From NCBI GenBank assembly GCA_027943335.1, contig BSBK01007729.1, positions 62,001-126,000 on the forward strand: a stretch of 64,000 bases of DNA, given 5' to 3'. The number at the start of each line of letters is the position of its first letter. Positions within the stretch are counted from its first letter, which is position 1. Position numbers and translations under genes: made by a program. Positions 1-10,205 of this stretch are shown here, in pieces. Origin of the DNA: Chamaecyparis obtusa. Lineage: Eukaryota; Streptophyta; Pinopsida; Cupressales; Cupressaceae. The notes under the pieces were generated by a model. The model worked only from the letters and a program-made list of their open reading frames with translations, did no database searches and was not told where the DNA came from.

Positions 1-1347
1 ATATTCACAAACTAGACATGTACCTTGTCTTGCTTTACTCCTTGTCATCATGCCTTCTTGTTTGTCTCCAATGATTTGTGTCTTAGGATGATATCTTCTA
101 ACAAATCTTGCCAATACCTGATCTCTTCTCTATTGCTCATCTTGTGCAGGTTCATTTGTTTGCTTGCTAGGTCCTTCCTGCTCATCGGTATTTCTTTCAT
201 GTCCATCGGTATTATTTTCCTATTGACTGGTTATCACTATCTGCGGTGTCATTAGAACCTCTGGTTCAATGTAAGTGAATCTACCATAGTCTTCAGGTTC
301 CTTTGTGCTTCTCTCTACATTCTTTTCATCAAACTCATCAACTCTAACATTATCACTTTCAATGATCTTGTTAGTTATTTTGTTAAGACACTTATATGCT
401 TTACTTTTAGTGGAATATCCCAGAAATATCCCTTCATCACCTTTTGAGCCAAACTTTCCATTTCTTTCACCCTTCAGAATAAAGTATTTACTTCCAAAAA
501 TTTTGAAATAATTTACAGTGGGTTTGTGGCCAAACCATAACTCATAGGGTGTCTTATTAGTGTCCTTCAATTGTACTCGGTTCAAAACATAAACAGCTGT
601 GCTAACTGCTTCTCTCCAGTATGTTTGAGCAACATTCTTTTGTAACATTAATGTCCATGCACAATCAACAATTGACCTATTCCTCCTTTCAGTTATGCCA
701 TTTTTTTGAGGTGTCCTCAGTGCAAAGACCTGTCTTTTAATACCATGCTCATTACAAAAATTAGTAAATTCATCAGGGATAAATTCACCACCTCTATCAA
801 ATCTTAAATATTTCAACTCTTTACCAGTCTCTTTCTCAGTTTTTACTTTATACCATTTGAACATCTTAAATGCCTCAGGCTTTTCTTTCAAGAACATGAC
901 TATCATTAATCTAATATAGTCATCAATAAAAAGAATGAAATATCTGTCTCCATAGTAACTTTGAGTTCTCATAGGACCACATAGGTCGGTATGCACTAAC
1001 TCAAGTATCTTCTTTATTGAATAATTTTTTCTTTTAAAACTAGATTTAATCATTTTACCCTTCTGACATTCATGACACATAACATGATCAAGCTTAGATA
1101 AGTTAGGTAGACCTCTAACTTTTTTCTTTTTACTGATTTTAATCATGTTATCAAAATTCACATGACATAACTTTTTATGCCACAACCATACATCTTCATC
1201 TTTCATCATTAAACAAGAAGACTGATCATTATCAAGATAAAATAAATTACCTCTCGATTGTGTTCCACTTCCAACAAGTCTTCCTCCATCATCATATATT
1301 TTCACTTTCTTGCTCTTAAAAGCAACTCTGTGGCCTAAATTGTTCAT
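1..1347 (-). pseudogene. copia integrase and linker to RT (Cop1)
   Basis: The integrase inserts element cDNA into chromosomes. An open stretch of 375 codons runs 1347 to 220. Counted from its first methionine, H57, H62, C91 and C94 form the zinc-binding GAG_pre-integrase motif (HKKLCH, CHEC). The catalytic triad is D121 (HTDLCG), D184 (FDRGGEF) and E220 (TERRN). The last two have 35 residues between them, as in D,D35E integrases. The usual SDNGGEF box is changed to FDRGGEF. From 219 to 1 a shifted frame shows the linker (FVRRYHPKTQIIGDK) that precedes RT in Cop2. The stop separating this ORF from the protease is a TAG where Cop2 has a Gln codon. Confidence 0.9.
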
Positions 1348-1770
1348 CTATGCCACACTTAGCAAATTATAATTTAGTCCTTTTACCCAATAAGTATTTT
1401 CACATATTATTCTATCATTTATCATTAGGGATCCTTTTCCTTTAACCATACACGGTACATCATTTCTCATTCTCACATATATCCCATTGTATTCTTCAAG
1501 ATGACCAAACCTTTTATCATCACCAGTCATATGATATGTACAACCACTATCTATGATCCATGTATCATTTTTATTAACCTTAACAATAAGTGATGTCTCT
1601 ACATACTTTTCATCTTCCTCCAACTCATCCTTCATTACAACAAATACTACCTCCACATCTTCACCAATGTTGGTATCAGTGACATCTTCTTCTACAATGT
1701 AGCACACCTTCTTGCCTTTATCATTATTGTCTCAGTTGTCTCAATTGTTGTGTCAGTAACTTCTGTTTCC
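1348..1770 (-). pseudogene. copia aspartic protease (Cop1)
   Basis: The retropepsin cuts the Gag-Pol polyprotein inside the virus-like particle. The frame 1707 to 1348 contains the catalytic motif WIIDSGCTYHMTG (D-S-G), then the conserved CMVKGKGS and YNLLS segments that end just before integrase. It continues without a frame change into the integrase apart from one TAG at 1345-1347, where the homologous position in Cop2 is Gln. The acidic stretch in front of the protease is shared with Cop2. The first methionine of this stretch is not a real start. Confidence 0.85.
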
Positions 1771-3680
1771 TCTTCTTCCATAGCTTCCTTCACTAGATCA
1801 ATCCTTTTTCTATCATCATCTTTCCTATGTGGACATCTAGCAGTAATATGACCAACCTCTTTACTGTTAAAACATGCTAAAGGTAATTTTCTTCAATATT
1901 CACCTTTACCTTTAGGTAACCTTCTAGCCATAAGAGCTTCACGTTCATCAAGCTCATCATCAGTATTACTATCACTATCATCATTCTTATTTCTACTACT
2001 AGACTTATCAATCTTTAGAAAAGTCATAAAAGAAGATTCCACAGATGGTACAATCCTATTATCAAAATTATTCAGTTCAAAGGTTGTTAGCTCACTAATA
2101 ATATTATCAAGAGTAAGGTTATTACCAGATGTAGACTATGTTTCGTGAATTTTAGATATTCTGATTACATAAGCTAGAAATAAGGTTCTGAGAACTTTGC
2201 TTACCATTGTTTCTTCTTCAATAACTCCATCAGATGCTCTAATGGCATGTACTACCTCTTTTAGTCTGTTCATGTACTGGACAATATTTTCACCTTCCTT
2301 CATCTTCATATCATCGAATCTTCCCCTCAGGCTTTCAACTCTAGGTCTTTTGGCATTCACATCACCACTATAGATTAGAGAAAGTTTATCCTACATCTCT
2401 TTAGAAGTAGAATAGTCCTTGATGTCTTCAAATTTGGCATCTGTAGGTAGTAGCAATCTCCATCATAGTAACATTATGTTCATGCCTGTCTCTTAGTTGA
2501 TCAAGGGTTAGGGGACCAATGGGCAGTGCAAGGCATCCATTCTCCATTAATGTAAGGATAGAATTCCCAATTCCAGATACATGCAACTTCATTCAACTTT
2601 TCCATATTGTGAAGTTATCCTTGTTTAGGGTGACCCCACAATAGTGGATTACACTTTATTAGACATGTTGATTTTTGCTTAAATAACACATCTTCAATAA
2701 AATATGATGATTTAAGCCTTGGGAGGTTCCATTTGAAGGAATTAATTACAAGTGGTTAGCTCAAAGCCTCTTAGATTAAAAAAAATATTGATATAACATC
2801 TATACTCCTCATTCATGCCTACAATTGAGTCTTCACACCTATTAAAATGCTGACAAAAAATCACTTTGACTTTATCTTTTGTAAGATCAAATGAATCCAT
2901 TTGATAAACCTATCTACATAGTAAATTACTACCAAGAAAAATATTTCCAATTATTATAATGTTAATATATATTAATTTTACTATGACTTTGCATTTTTAG
3001 TTTTACTAAACATAGATATTTCACCATATGTCTACCTCTTTGCTTGACACTTATGGAAAAATAGTAAATGAGAGAAAAAATATTTAAAAAGTCTATGCCC
3101 TAGGTATTGAAGTTATATTTCTATAAAAAAAATAAAAAAATGAAATTGGACAAATACACAAGTTATAAGCTATGTGGTCAAGGTATGTAAAAATTATAGT
3201 TTAGTCAACTTCAAACATTAATAAAATATGCAATAATCATGATAATGTCATCAAACCAATTGCATTACCTTTGTATAGATATTACAAAACTAAATTAGAA
3301 AGAAGCAAAATGGTATCTATTTAAGAAAAAAGTTATGGTCTATGAAAACAATGTAACTCTTCGAAAATGGCATTTTCTGCAACATACCAGTTTTTGTGGG
3401 AGAAATAAAAAACCATTCAAATCAATTCAAAAATAAAAATAAAAAATATATTTAGAATCTAGAAATAAAATCACAAAAGACTTTTATTTACTTCATCTTC
3501 CAATTTCAAATGGTTTAACAATAATATGTATCTGAATTTGAAAGTTTTGTTCAAAATGTAGAGTTCAGTGTCCATTTAGGCAAAAAAGTGTAACCCACTA
3601 TTGTGGGTTCACCCTTTAGGTTTGGCACTTCCCTCTTATCTATTTTGAGAGCTTTATGCTGAAGTCCTTAAAACTCTATT
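1771..3680 (-). pseudogene. copia gag (Cop1), split by a DNA transposon
   Basis: Gag forms the virus-like particle. Pieces of the UBN2-type gag are visible. At 2360-2136 is the segment with SLRGRFDDMKM and ENIVQYMNRLKE. A nucleocapsid knuckle lies near 1830-1880 (CFNSKEVGHITARC), in which the second cysteine is serine. The N-terminal part (VPNLNKDNF..WK) resumes on the far side of the insertion at 2628-3614. Joining the flanks with one TTTA regenerates this peptide in frame, matching VPNLNKENFPTWK in Cop2. Several frameshifts and stops are present. Confidence 0.85.
2628..3614. mobile_element. 987-bp TIR DNA element, 4-bp target duplication TTTA
   Basis: The terminal inverted repeats are about 30 bp. 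The left end begins GGGTGACCCCACAATAGTGG and the right end, reverse-complemented, begins GGGTGAACCCACAATAGTGG. TTTA flanks both sides (2624-2627 and 3615-3618). Deleting the element plus one TTTA restores the Cop1 gag reading frame, so the boundaries are secure. The interior is AT-rich with no transposase-like ORF, so it is non-autonomous. The termini resemble those of the element at 38625-39583. The superfamily is unresolved, because 4-bp duplications are uncommon among plant TIR elements. Confidence 0.88.
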
Positions 3681-3695
3681 CCAAGCAACCAATAT

Positions 3696-3708
3696 GCTCT
3701 GATACCAA
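3696..3708 (-). other. primer-binding site of Cop1
   Basis: On the minus strand this reads TTGGTATCAGAGC, the copia-typical complement of the initiator-methionine tRNA 3' end. It lies one base inside the LTR boundary and fixes the element's orientation and LTR edge. Confidence 0.92.
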
Positions 3709-3709
3709 T

Positions 3710-3898
3710 TGTTAGAATAACTGAGAGGGGGGTGAATCATTTGTCCACAGTCCCAATTCAAAATGTAAAACCAAAAACAAAATACTTAAACTTTTGTAGC
3801 TTGGTAACATATAATACTATTCTGTCTGTGCTTTTACCAATTACCAGTTAATAACATTTACTAATTACTGATCAAATCTAATATGCAACATGTAAAAT
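3710..3898 (-). repeat. Cop1 5' LTR, inner segment
   Basis: This is the part of the 5' LTR next to the primer-binding site. On the plus strand it opens TGTTAGAATAAC, followed by a G-run and TGAATCA, the layout also seen at the edges of the Cop2-family LTRs. It is cut at 3898 by Cop2 and resumes at 11701. The two pieces together give an LTR of about 1.39 kb. Confidence 0.82.
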
Positions 3899-5391
3899 TG
3901 TTGGAAACTACAATTGAAACAATTGTTGTATTTTCATTGATGTCAAATCTTAACTAGTAAGACCGTTGCTACTTAGGAAAGTACTATATCTATTGAATTG
4001 TTGAGAAAGAGTGGGGCAAGGTTGGTAACAATAGCACCTAGGGAAAGGTTGAGTTATCTTGATACTACAAAGTGTACTTGACTATGTTGTACAATGATGA
4101 GACAATATATTGTTTATCTTATTAAAGTTGAAGACTAAACTGGTAGGCTTAACCGAGCAAAAATAAAGAAATCATGTTTAAGCTGAGTTATGTTAGTGTC
4201 GACTGAGTTAGTGGATGTCAAGAAAAATCTAGTGTCGATCGAGTATCAGTAAATTGTCGAGGAAGACAGTGAATGCCGAGGAAATAGTTTTAGTAGTGAC
4301 TGAGCATTTTACATGGAGACTGAGTGAATGATCATAGTATTGACCGAGCATCAGCAATTTTATATTTGAAGAGAATTCATTTTGGAGATGACACTGTTTG
4401 AATTCTTGGATTGTGAAAACCGTGTTGACTTTATTTATTGATTGTATGGAAGCATTTAATGCTTTGTAAAATGTTTTATTGTAAATCTTTATGAGATTTG
4501 AGATGATTCTAGAAGTGGAGATGAAGAACATGAAGCAGGTAGATTCAATGAATCTGACCTAACCCTAAGATCTATGAAGGCAATTAAGAGGCAAAAGAAA
4601 ATTTAACCTAATAGAGGAAAGTATTAAGGGAACCAAAGCATTAGGTATGTGGATGCATGGGTGAAGTAGGTTCTGGAAGAATAGTAAAGTTTTATTGACT
4701 GTACAAGTGAAAAGGATGAAGAAAAGTGTGGTGATTGTTTGAAGGAAAGTTCTGAGCAGATCAGAGATGGAGATGGAAAAGTTTCAAAGTTAGTAAACCA
4801 ACATTTATGTACGAAATTGGATCTGATATTTGTAAAGTGAGTTGTAAGTTTCTTAGATCAATACTGCTACTACTTTCTAACCATTGCAATAGTCAAAATC
4901 ATTTTAACAGAGGTTGACCTAACAGTCATATGTTAAATCCTTTGAACAAGGTTGCATTCTAATGGAGTGTATGTAAGTCCTTTGACCAGGCTCACTTTTA
5001 ACAGGGTGATTGAAATCCTTTAACCGGGTCACACTTGACAGTGTGTATTGTAACCTTTCAGGGTTGGCTTTTAACCGAGCTCACTTTAGAAGAGTGAAAA
5101 TAATAGTAGCATGTTACAAAGTGGTTTTTCCCATATTGGGTTTCCACTATAAATCCTAGTGTCAATACTTATGTGAATGTTTTGGTTTGAACATTTCTAT
5201 GTTTTACAAGTTAGATACAGCTGGGTTGTGGACTGCATTGTTATATGTTTCTATTATTGAATCAGTGATGACCGAGTTGGTTTTGGTTGCTTGATCTAAT
5301 TTAAAGTAAAGTTTTTGAAGTTATTTTATACATCAGGACCTAAGAACAACTGATTCACCCCTCTTCTTTGTTGTTCTAAATCATATTAATA
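3899..5391 (+). repeat. Cop2 5' LTR
   Basis: This 1493-bp direct repeat of 10206-11700 starts TGTTGGAAAC. It ends ATTAATA where the 3' copy has the canonical ATTAACA. It has scattered substitutions and small indels against the 3' LTR. The TATA-like site of the 3' LTR (11006-11013) is TGTACAAG here (4700-4707), so this copy may have lost its promoter. Confidence 0.95.
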
Positions 5392-5393
5392 AT

Positions 5394-5405
5394 TGGTATC
5401 AGAGT
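5394..5405 (+). other. primer-binding site of Cop2
   Basis: TGGTATCAGAGT follows the 5' LTR by two bases. It complements the initiator-methionine tRNA 3' end apart from the last base shown. Confidence 0.92.
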
Positions 5406-5448
5406 TGTGTTGCTTATTGGTATTTACAGAAAATAAGTTTAAAGGGAC

Positions 5449-6429
5449 TTGAAGAAAATGATCAAGATGTATAAGGAGGTACCAAATCTGAATAAGGAAA
5501 ACTTCCCTACATGGAAAAGCTTGATGAAGCTGCATCTGGTCGGTATTGGTGATTCTTCAAAGTACTACATTGAGCATGACTATATCACACCTATTGCACC
5601 TTTGACTACTGAGGAAATGAGAGCCAAGAAAGAACATAATCAGGTAATGATCGAAATTGCATCTATCCTAAGTTATCTAGAATTTGAAGATGTTAAGGAC
5701 TGTACAACTAGTAAAGATATGTGGGACACTCTTGCAAAGATCTATGGTGGTGATCTATATGTATTGAAAGCTAAAGCCAAGAGTCTCAAAGGTAAGTTTG
5801 ATGAAATGAGAATGAATGAAGATGAAAACATTGCACAATATTGTGGTAGAATAAAAGTTGTGAATGCTATTAGAGGAGCAAATGGAATTATTGATGATGA
5901 GACCATAATTGGAAAAGTGCTAAGAACTTTGTGTCCTATATATGCTATTAAGATCTCATCTATTCAGGAATCTAGATGTAACTCTAGAAATTTGCTTACT
6001 TTGGAAGGTTTGATTGGCAAGCTGACTGCTTTTGAATTGTCTAACTATGATAATTTCACTATTGGTAATCTTGGAAATGTTGAATATGCTTTTAAGTCAC
6101 AGTTAGTTCTGAACAAGCCTAAGAAAGAAAAAGAAAGATGCACCAATGAAAGTGAAACTGAAAGTGACAGTGACACTTCTGATGAAGATCTTGAAGATCT
6201 AGAAGCTCTTATGGCTAGAAGACTGAGGAGAGGAAAAGGAAAATATAAAGGTAAACTCATTATATGTTTTGCATGCAACAAGGTTAGTCATATAGCTGCT
6301 AGATATCCTAACAGGAAGGATAAAGATGAAGAAAGAAACAAAAAACACAAAGATAGAAAAGATGACAAAAGCTACCGAAGGCACAAAGACTACAAAGGAA
6401 AAGGTAAAAAAATCTTGTTATATTGCTGA
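5449..6429 (+). pseudogene. copia Gag (Cop2)
   Basis: This 326-codon open frame encodes the particle-forming Gag. Its N-terminal UBN2-type region includes NFPTWKSLMKLHL, KDMWDTLAKIYGG and ENIAQYCGRIK. An acidic patch of Ser, Asp and Glu follows around residues 228-245. The nucleocapsid knuckle is CFACNKVSHIAARY, where the fourth zinc ligand is Tyr instead of Cys (TAT for TGT). The C-terminus is very basic (Lys, Arg, Asp). The frame ends near 6429 and the protease continues in another frame that overlaps it from 6326, so a frameshift separates gag from pol. The start follows the primer-binding site by about 45 bp. MIKMYKEVPNL matches the Cop1 homologue. Confidence 0.9.
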
Positions 6430-6736
6430 AGAAGAAACTGACACTAATAGTGATGATTTTGAAATTGAGGTAGTCTATGTTGCAATGAAAGATGAATCTG
6501 ATGAGGATGACAAAACTACATTGATTTCCTATGTGAACAAGAATGATAAATGGATTATTGACAGTGGTTGTTCACATCACATGACTTGTGACAAGAGTAA
6601 GTTTGAGACATTACATCATTATAAGGGTAAAAATGTAACTTTTGGTAATGATGCACCATGTCATGTTAGAGGAAAAGGATTGATTAAACTAATTGATAAA
6701 ATCTCTAGTGAAAATACTTATTGGGTTGAAGATTGA
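6326..6736 (+). pseudogene. copia aspartic protease (Cop2)
   Basis: This retropepsin domain has the active-site motif WIIDSGCSHHMT at about residues 75-86 of the frame, preceded by an acidic spacer and followed by HVRGKG. The first half of the ORF overlaps the end of gag in a different frame and is probably not translated as such. A frameshift at about 6734 moves the following YNLLSSAQLN segment into the integrase frame. Confidence 0.88.
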
Positions 6737-8160
6737 ATTATAATTTGCTAAGTAGTGCTCAACTCAACATAACTAGTTACCGAGTGGAATTTCATCACAA
6801 GAAAGCTAAAATATTTGATGCTACTGGTGAATAGACTAGAGGTAATTTGTTCTATCTTGACCTATCTAAAGAAAAATGTATGATTTCACAACTTGATGAC
6901 ATTTGGTTATGGCATAAGAGGCTATGTCATGTTAACTTTGACAATCTGGTAGAGATAAGTAAGAAAAATAAAGTAAGAGGCCTACCTAGATTGAAGAAAC
7001 CTGAAAATGTGATGTGCAAAGAATGTCAGTTAGGAAAAATGACTAAATCAAGTTTCAAGAGAAAATCCTTTACTTTTGTACACATTTTAGATTTGGTTCA
7101 TACTGACCTTTGTGGACCTATGGGTGTACAAAGTTACTGTGGTGCTAGATATTTTATCTTGTTTGTTGATAATCATACCAGGATGATGCATGTAATGTTT
7201 CTAAAAGAAAAATATGATGCTTTTCAATTTTTTAAGTGGTATTTGGCTAAGGTTGAGAAGGAGATAGGTAGGAACCTGAAATGTCTTAGATCTGACCCAG
7301 GTGGAGAATTTACATCAAATGAATTTAATCTATTTTGCAATGATAGAGGAATCAAAAGACAGATATCTACACCTAGGACACCTCCACATAATGGTATAGT
7401 AGAAAGAAGAAACAAATTATCTATTTTGGACTATGCAAGGACACTATTGATTGAAAAGAATGTGGCATAGAAATATTGGAAAGAAGCTATAAGTACAGTT
7501 GTTTACACTCTTAACTAGGTACAAATCAAGAATGGTACAAATCTGACACCATATGAATTATGGTATGGGCATGCACTGAGTGTTAAATACTTTAGAATCT
7601 TTGGAAGCAAGTATTACATATTGAAAGACAATAGAAATGGAAAGTTTGATGCTAAAAGTGATGAAGGCATATTCCTAGGCTACCCCACAAAAAGTAAAGC
7701 TTATAAGTGTTTGAACTCTAATACTAACAAAATTGTGGAAAGTGTGAATGTAAAAATTGATGAGTATGCAGAAAGAAATGAGGCTGACAGTAAAAGAGAA
7801 CTAGAATATTACATATCTTTTGTGTACATTGAGGAAATAGAAGAAGAAAGTAACAGACCTACACCTGATGCCGACTCTCAGGTAAGCAATTCTGAGGGAC
7901 AGGAAATAGTTGCCGAGCATTAGGAAAATAGTGCCGAGAGAGAACAAGAACATATTGAGCTACATGATAATGCTGTCGAGGATCAGGAAGAGGTTGCTGA
8001 GCATTCAGAAGTTGAATCTGACAATCTTGTTGGGGAACCTAATGAAATAGAACAGAAAAATGTTGAACTTGTTTTGGCAAAATATGTAAGAAGACATCAC
8101 AAGCCTAAAGAGATAATTGGAGATAAAGACACTAGAATTCAAACCAGAAGAAAGACCAAG
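6737..8160 (+). pseudogene. copia integrase and linker (Cop2)
   Basis: The best open part is 6847-7470 (207 codons). It has the zinc motif H23, H28, C57, C60 (HKRLCH, CKEC) and catalytic D87 (HTDLCG), D150 (SDPGGEF) and E186 (VERRN). D150 and E186 have 35 residues between them. The invariant Asn after D150 is Pro. In-frame stops occur at 6834-6836 (TAG), 7468-7470 (TAG before KYW, ancestral Gln likely) and 7516-7518 (TAG). The integrase C-terminal segment resumes at 7621-7923 (EGIFLGYPTKSKAYK). An acidic, hydrophilic linker reaches RT. Confidence 0.9.
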
Positions 8161-9330
8161 GATCTAACATGCTTACTCTATGAGTTTGAACCTAAGACAA
8201 CTAAAGAGGCATTAGAAAATGAAGACTAGATAAAATCAATGAATAAAGAGATTGACCAAACTGAGAAAAATAAAACCTAGACTCCGGTCCTGAGACCTGC
8301 AAATAAGAATGTTATTGGAACAAAGTGGGTATTTCGAAACAAGTTGAATGAAAAAGGTGAAATCACTAGGAACAAAGCTAGACTAGTATGCAAAGGCTAT
8401 GCACATGAAGAAGGAATTGATTATGGGGAGACATTTTCCCCTGTAGCTAGATTGAAATGAGTAAGAACTCTGCTTGCATATGTTGCTTATAAAGATTTCA
8501 AGTTATATCAAATGGATTTCAAGTTTGCATTTTTAAATGGTATACTGGAAGAAGAAGTTTACATAGAATAGCTAGAAGGATTTATTGATCCAAACAGAAG
8601 ACACATGGTATGAAAACTGAATAAAGCTTTATATGGATTGAAACAAGCTCCCAGAGCATGGTATGAGTGGTTGCATAACTATCTGATGCAGATTGGATTT
8701 TCTAGAACTAATGACACAAGAAATCTATATATGAAAGATGAACAACGTAAAGGTATTTTGTTGGCCAAAATTTTTGTTGATGACATTATTTTTGGTGGAC
8801 AAGATGCATTGTGTAAAAGTTTTTCAAAAGAAATGCAAACTAAATTTGAGATGAGTATGTTTGGTGAGATCAAATTCTTTGTTGGTTTACAAGTATATCA
8901 GATGAAGAAAGGTATTTTCATTACACAGTCTAAGTATGTTAATGAAATACTGAAAACTTTTGGAATGGAGGATGCTAGACCAGTAGGAACTCCTATGGTT
9001 ATTGGACAAAAGTTATCTAAGAATGATGATACTGCAGAAGTTAACCAGACTTTGTACAGATCCATGATTGGAAAATTGTAGTATGTTGTACATAGTAGAC
9101 CAGATATTGCATTAGCTTTTGGGATTGTGGCAAGATTCTCTGCCAATCCTAAGGAAACACACACGATGGTGGTGAAAAGAATTATGAGATACTTGAAAGG
9201 AACTGTTGACTATGGGTTATATTACAAAAAGAATGACAAATTTGAACTTAGAGTATATACTGATGTTGATTGGGTAGGAAATGTAGATGACAGAAAGAGC
9301 ACTAGTGGTGGAGCTTTCTTTCTTAGATAG
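8161..9330 (+). pseudogene. copia reverse transcriptase (Cop2)
   Basis: This RVT_2-type RT copies element RNA into cDNA. Visible blocks are [32 protein letters not shown], the TFSPVAR box, [16 protein letters not shown], the catalytic FVDDIIFGG (Phe replaces the usual Tyr) and VGTPMVIGQKLSKND. Stops interrupt it, including TAG at 8569-8571 and 9079-9081 where Gln is expected, and TGA at 8458-8460 and 8611-8613. The longest open pieces are 8638-9081 and 9127-9330. The latter already carries the start of RNase H (YTDVDWVGN). Confidence 0.92.
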
Positions 9331-9725
9331 AGATTAGTCTCTTGGACAAGCAAGAAACAAAACTGCATTTCCAAATCTACTGTTGAAGCCAAGTATGTTG
9401 CTGTTGTAGTAAACTATTCAAATTTGATATGGATAAAACAATTGTTGATAGACATGAAAGAAGAAATCACTAAACCTATTGTTATTTTCTATGACAACAC
9501 AAGTGCTATCTATATTCTAAGAATCTAGTGATGCACACTAAGACCAAGGACATAGCAATCAAGTATCACTATTTGAGGGAATTGGTACAAGACAAGGAAG
9601 TCCACATGGAATATGTGAATACAAAAGAACAATTAACAGACATATTCACTAAAGCTTTACCTAAAGAAGCTCATGAGTATTTGAGAAGTCAATTAGGGGT
9701 CCTTACCCTAACTAAGGCTACCTAG
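9240..9725 (+). pseudogene. copia RNase H (Cop2)
   Basis: The RNase H removes the RNA strand during reverse transcription. The domain runs from YTDVDWVGNVDDRKSTSGG through VSWTSKKQNCISKSTVEAKY to YHYLRELVQDKEVHMEYV and ends FTKALPKEAHEYLRSQLGV, followed by a stop near 9725. There is an in-frame TAG after FFLR (9328-9330) and a frameshift at about 9525. The C-terminal part is open from 9528. The same C-terminal sequence recurs at 59292-59668 on the minus strand. Confidence 0.92.
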
Positions 9726-10205
9726 TCAAGCTAGGAGCACTGCATCAAATATGCTACAACAAAATATTTGACACATTGATGCAGAAGATTGTCACACTTT
9801 AGGACTGTCCTAGAACTGTGAAGAAGAAGCAAAGACAACAAATCAGTCATAAGCAAGATGACAAAGGGAGAAACACTGTACTAAACGGATATATCTACAT
9901 CAGTTGGATGTATGTTTTAGTTGCTACTTTGGCATTTTTTTCAAAGTGTGAGATTGAACTAAAATGATACTATAACACATGAACTGAATAGTAGAGATGA
10001 TGAACAAATATGAAAGATCTGGATAGAGGGAGATCCAGATACTTCTGAAGGTCACAGAAGTAAGATTTATAGATTTTGAATTAGAATGAAGCTAAGGATA
10101 TTATAAATTTTCTTTGATGGATAGCTAAGTTTTGGATTGGTTGGTAATCCATGTGTTATTTAGGTGACATCATATGGTGTTACCATCAATGTCAAAGAGG
10201 GAGAT
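9726..10205 (+). other. Cop2 3' untranslated region and polypurine tract
   Basis: This is non-coding sequence between RNase H and the 3' LTR. It ends with the polypurine tract AAAGAGGGAGAT at 10194-10205, the plus-strand primer directly abutting the LTR. No other feature was seen. Confidence 0.85.
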
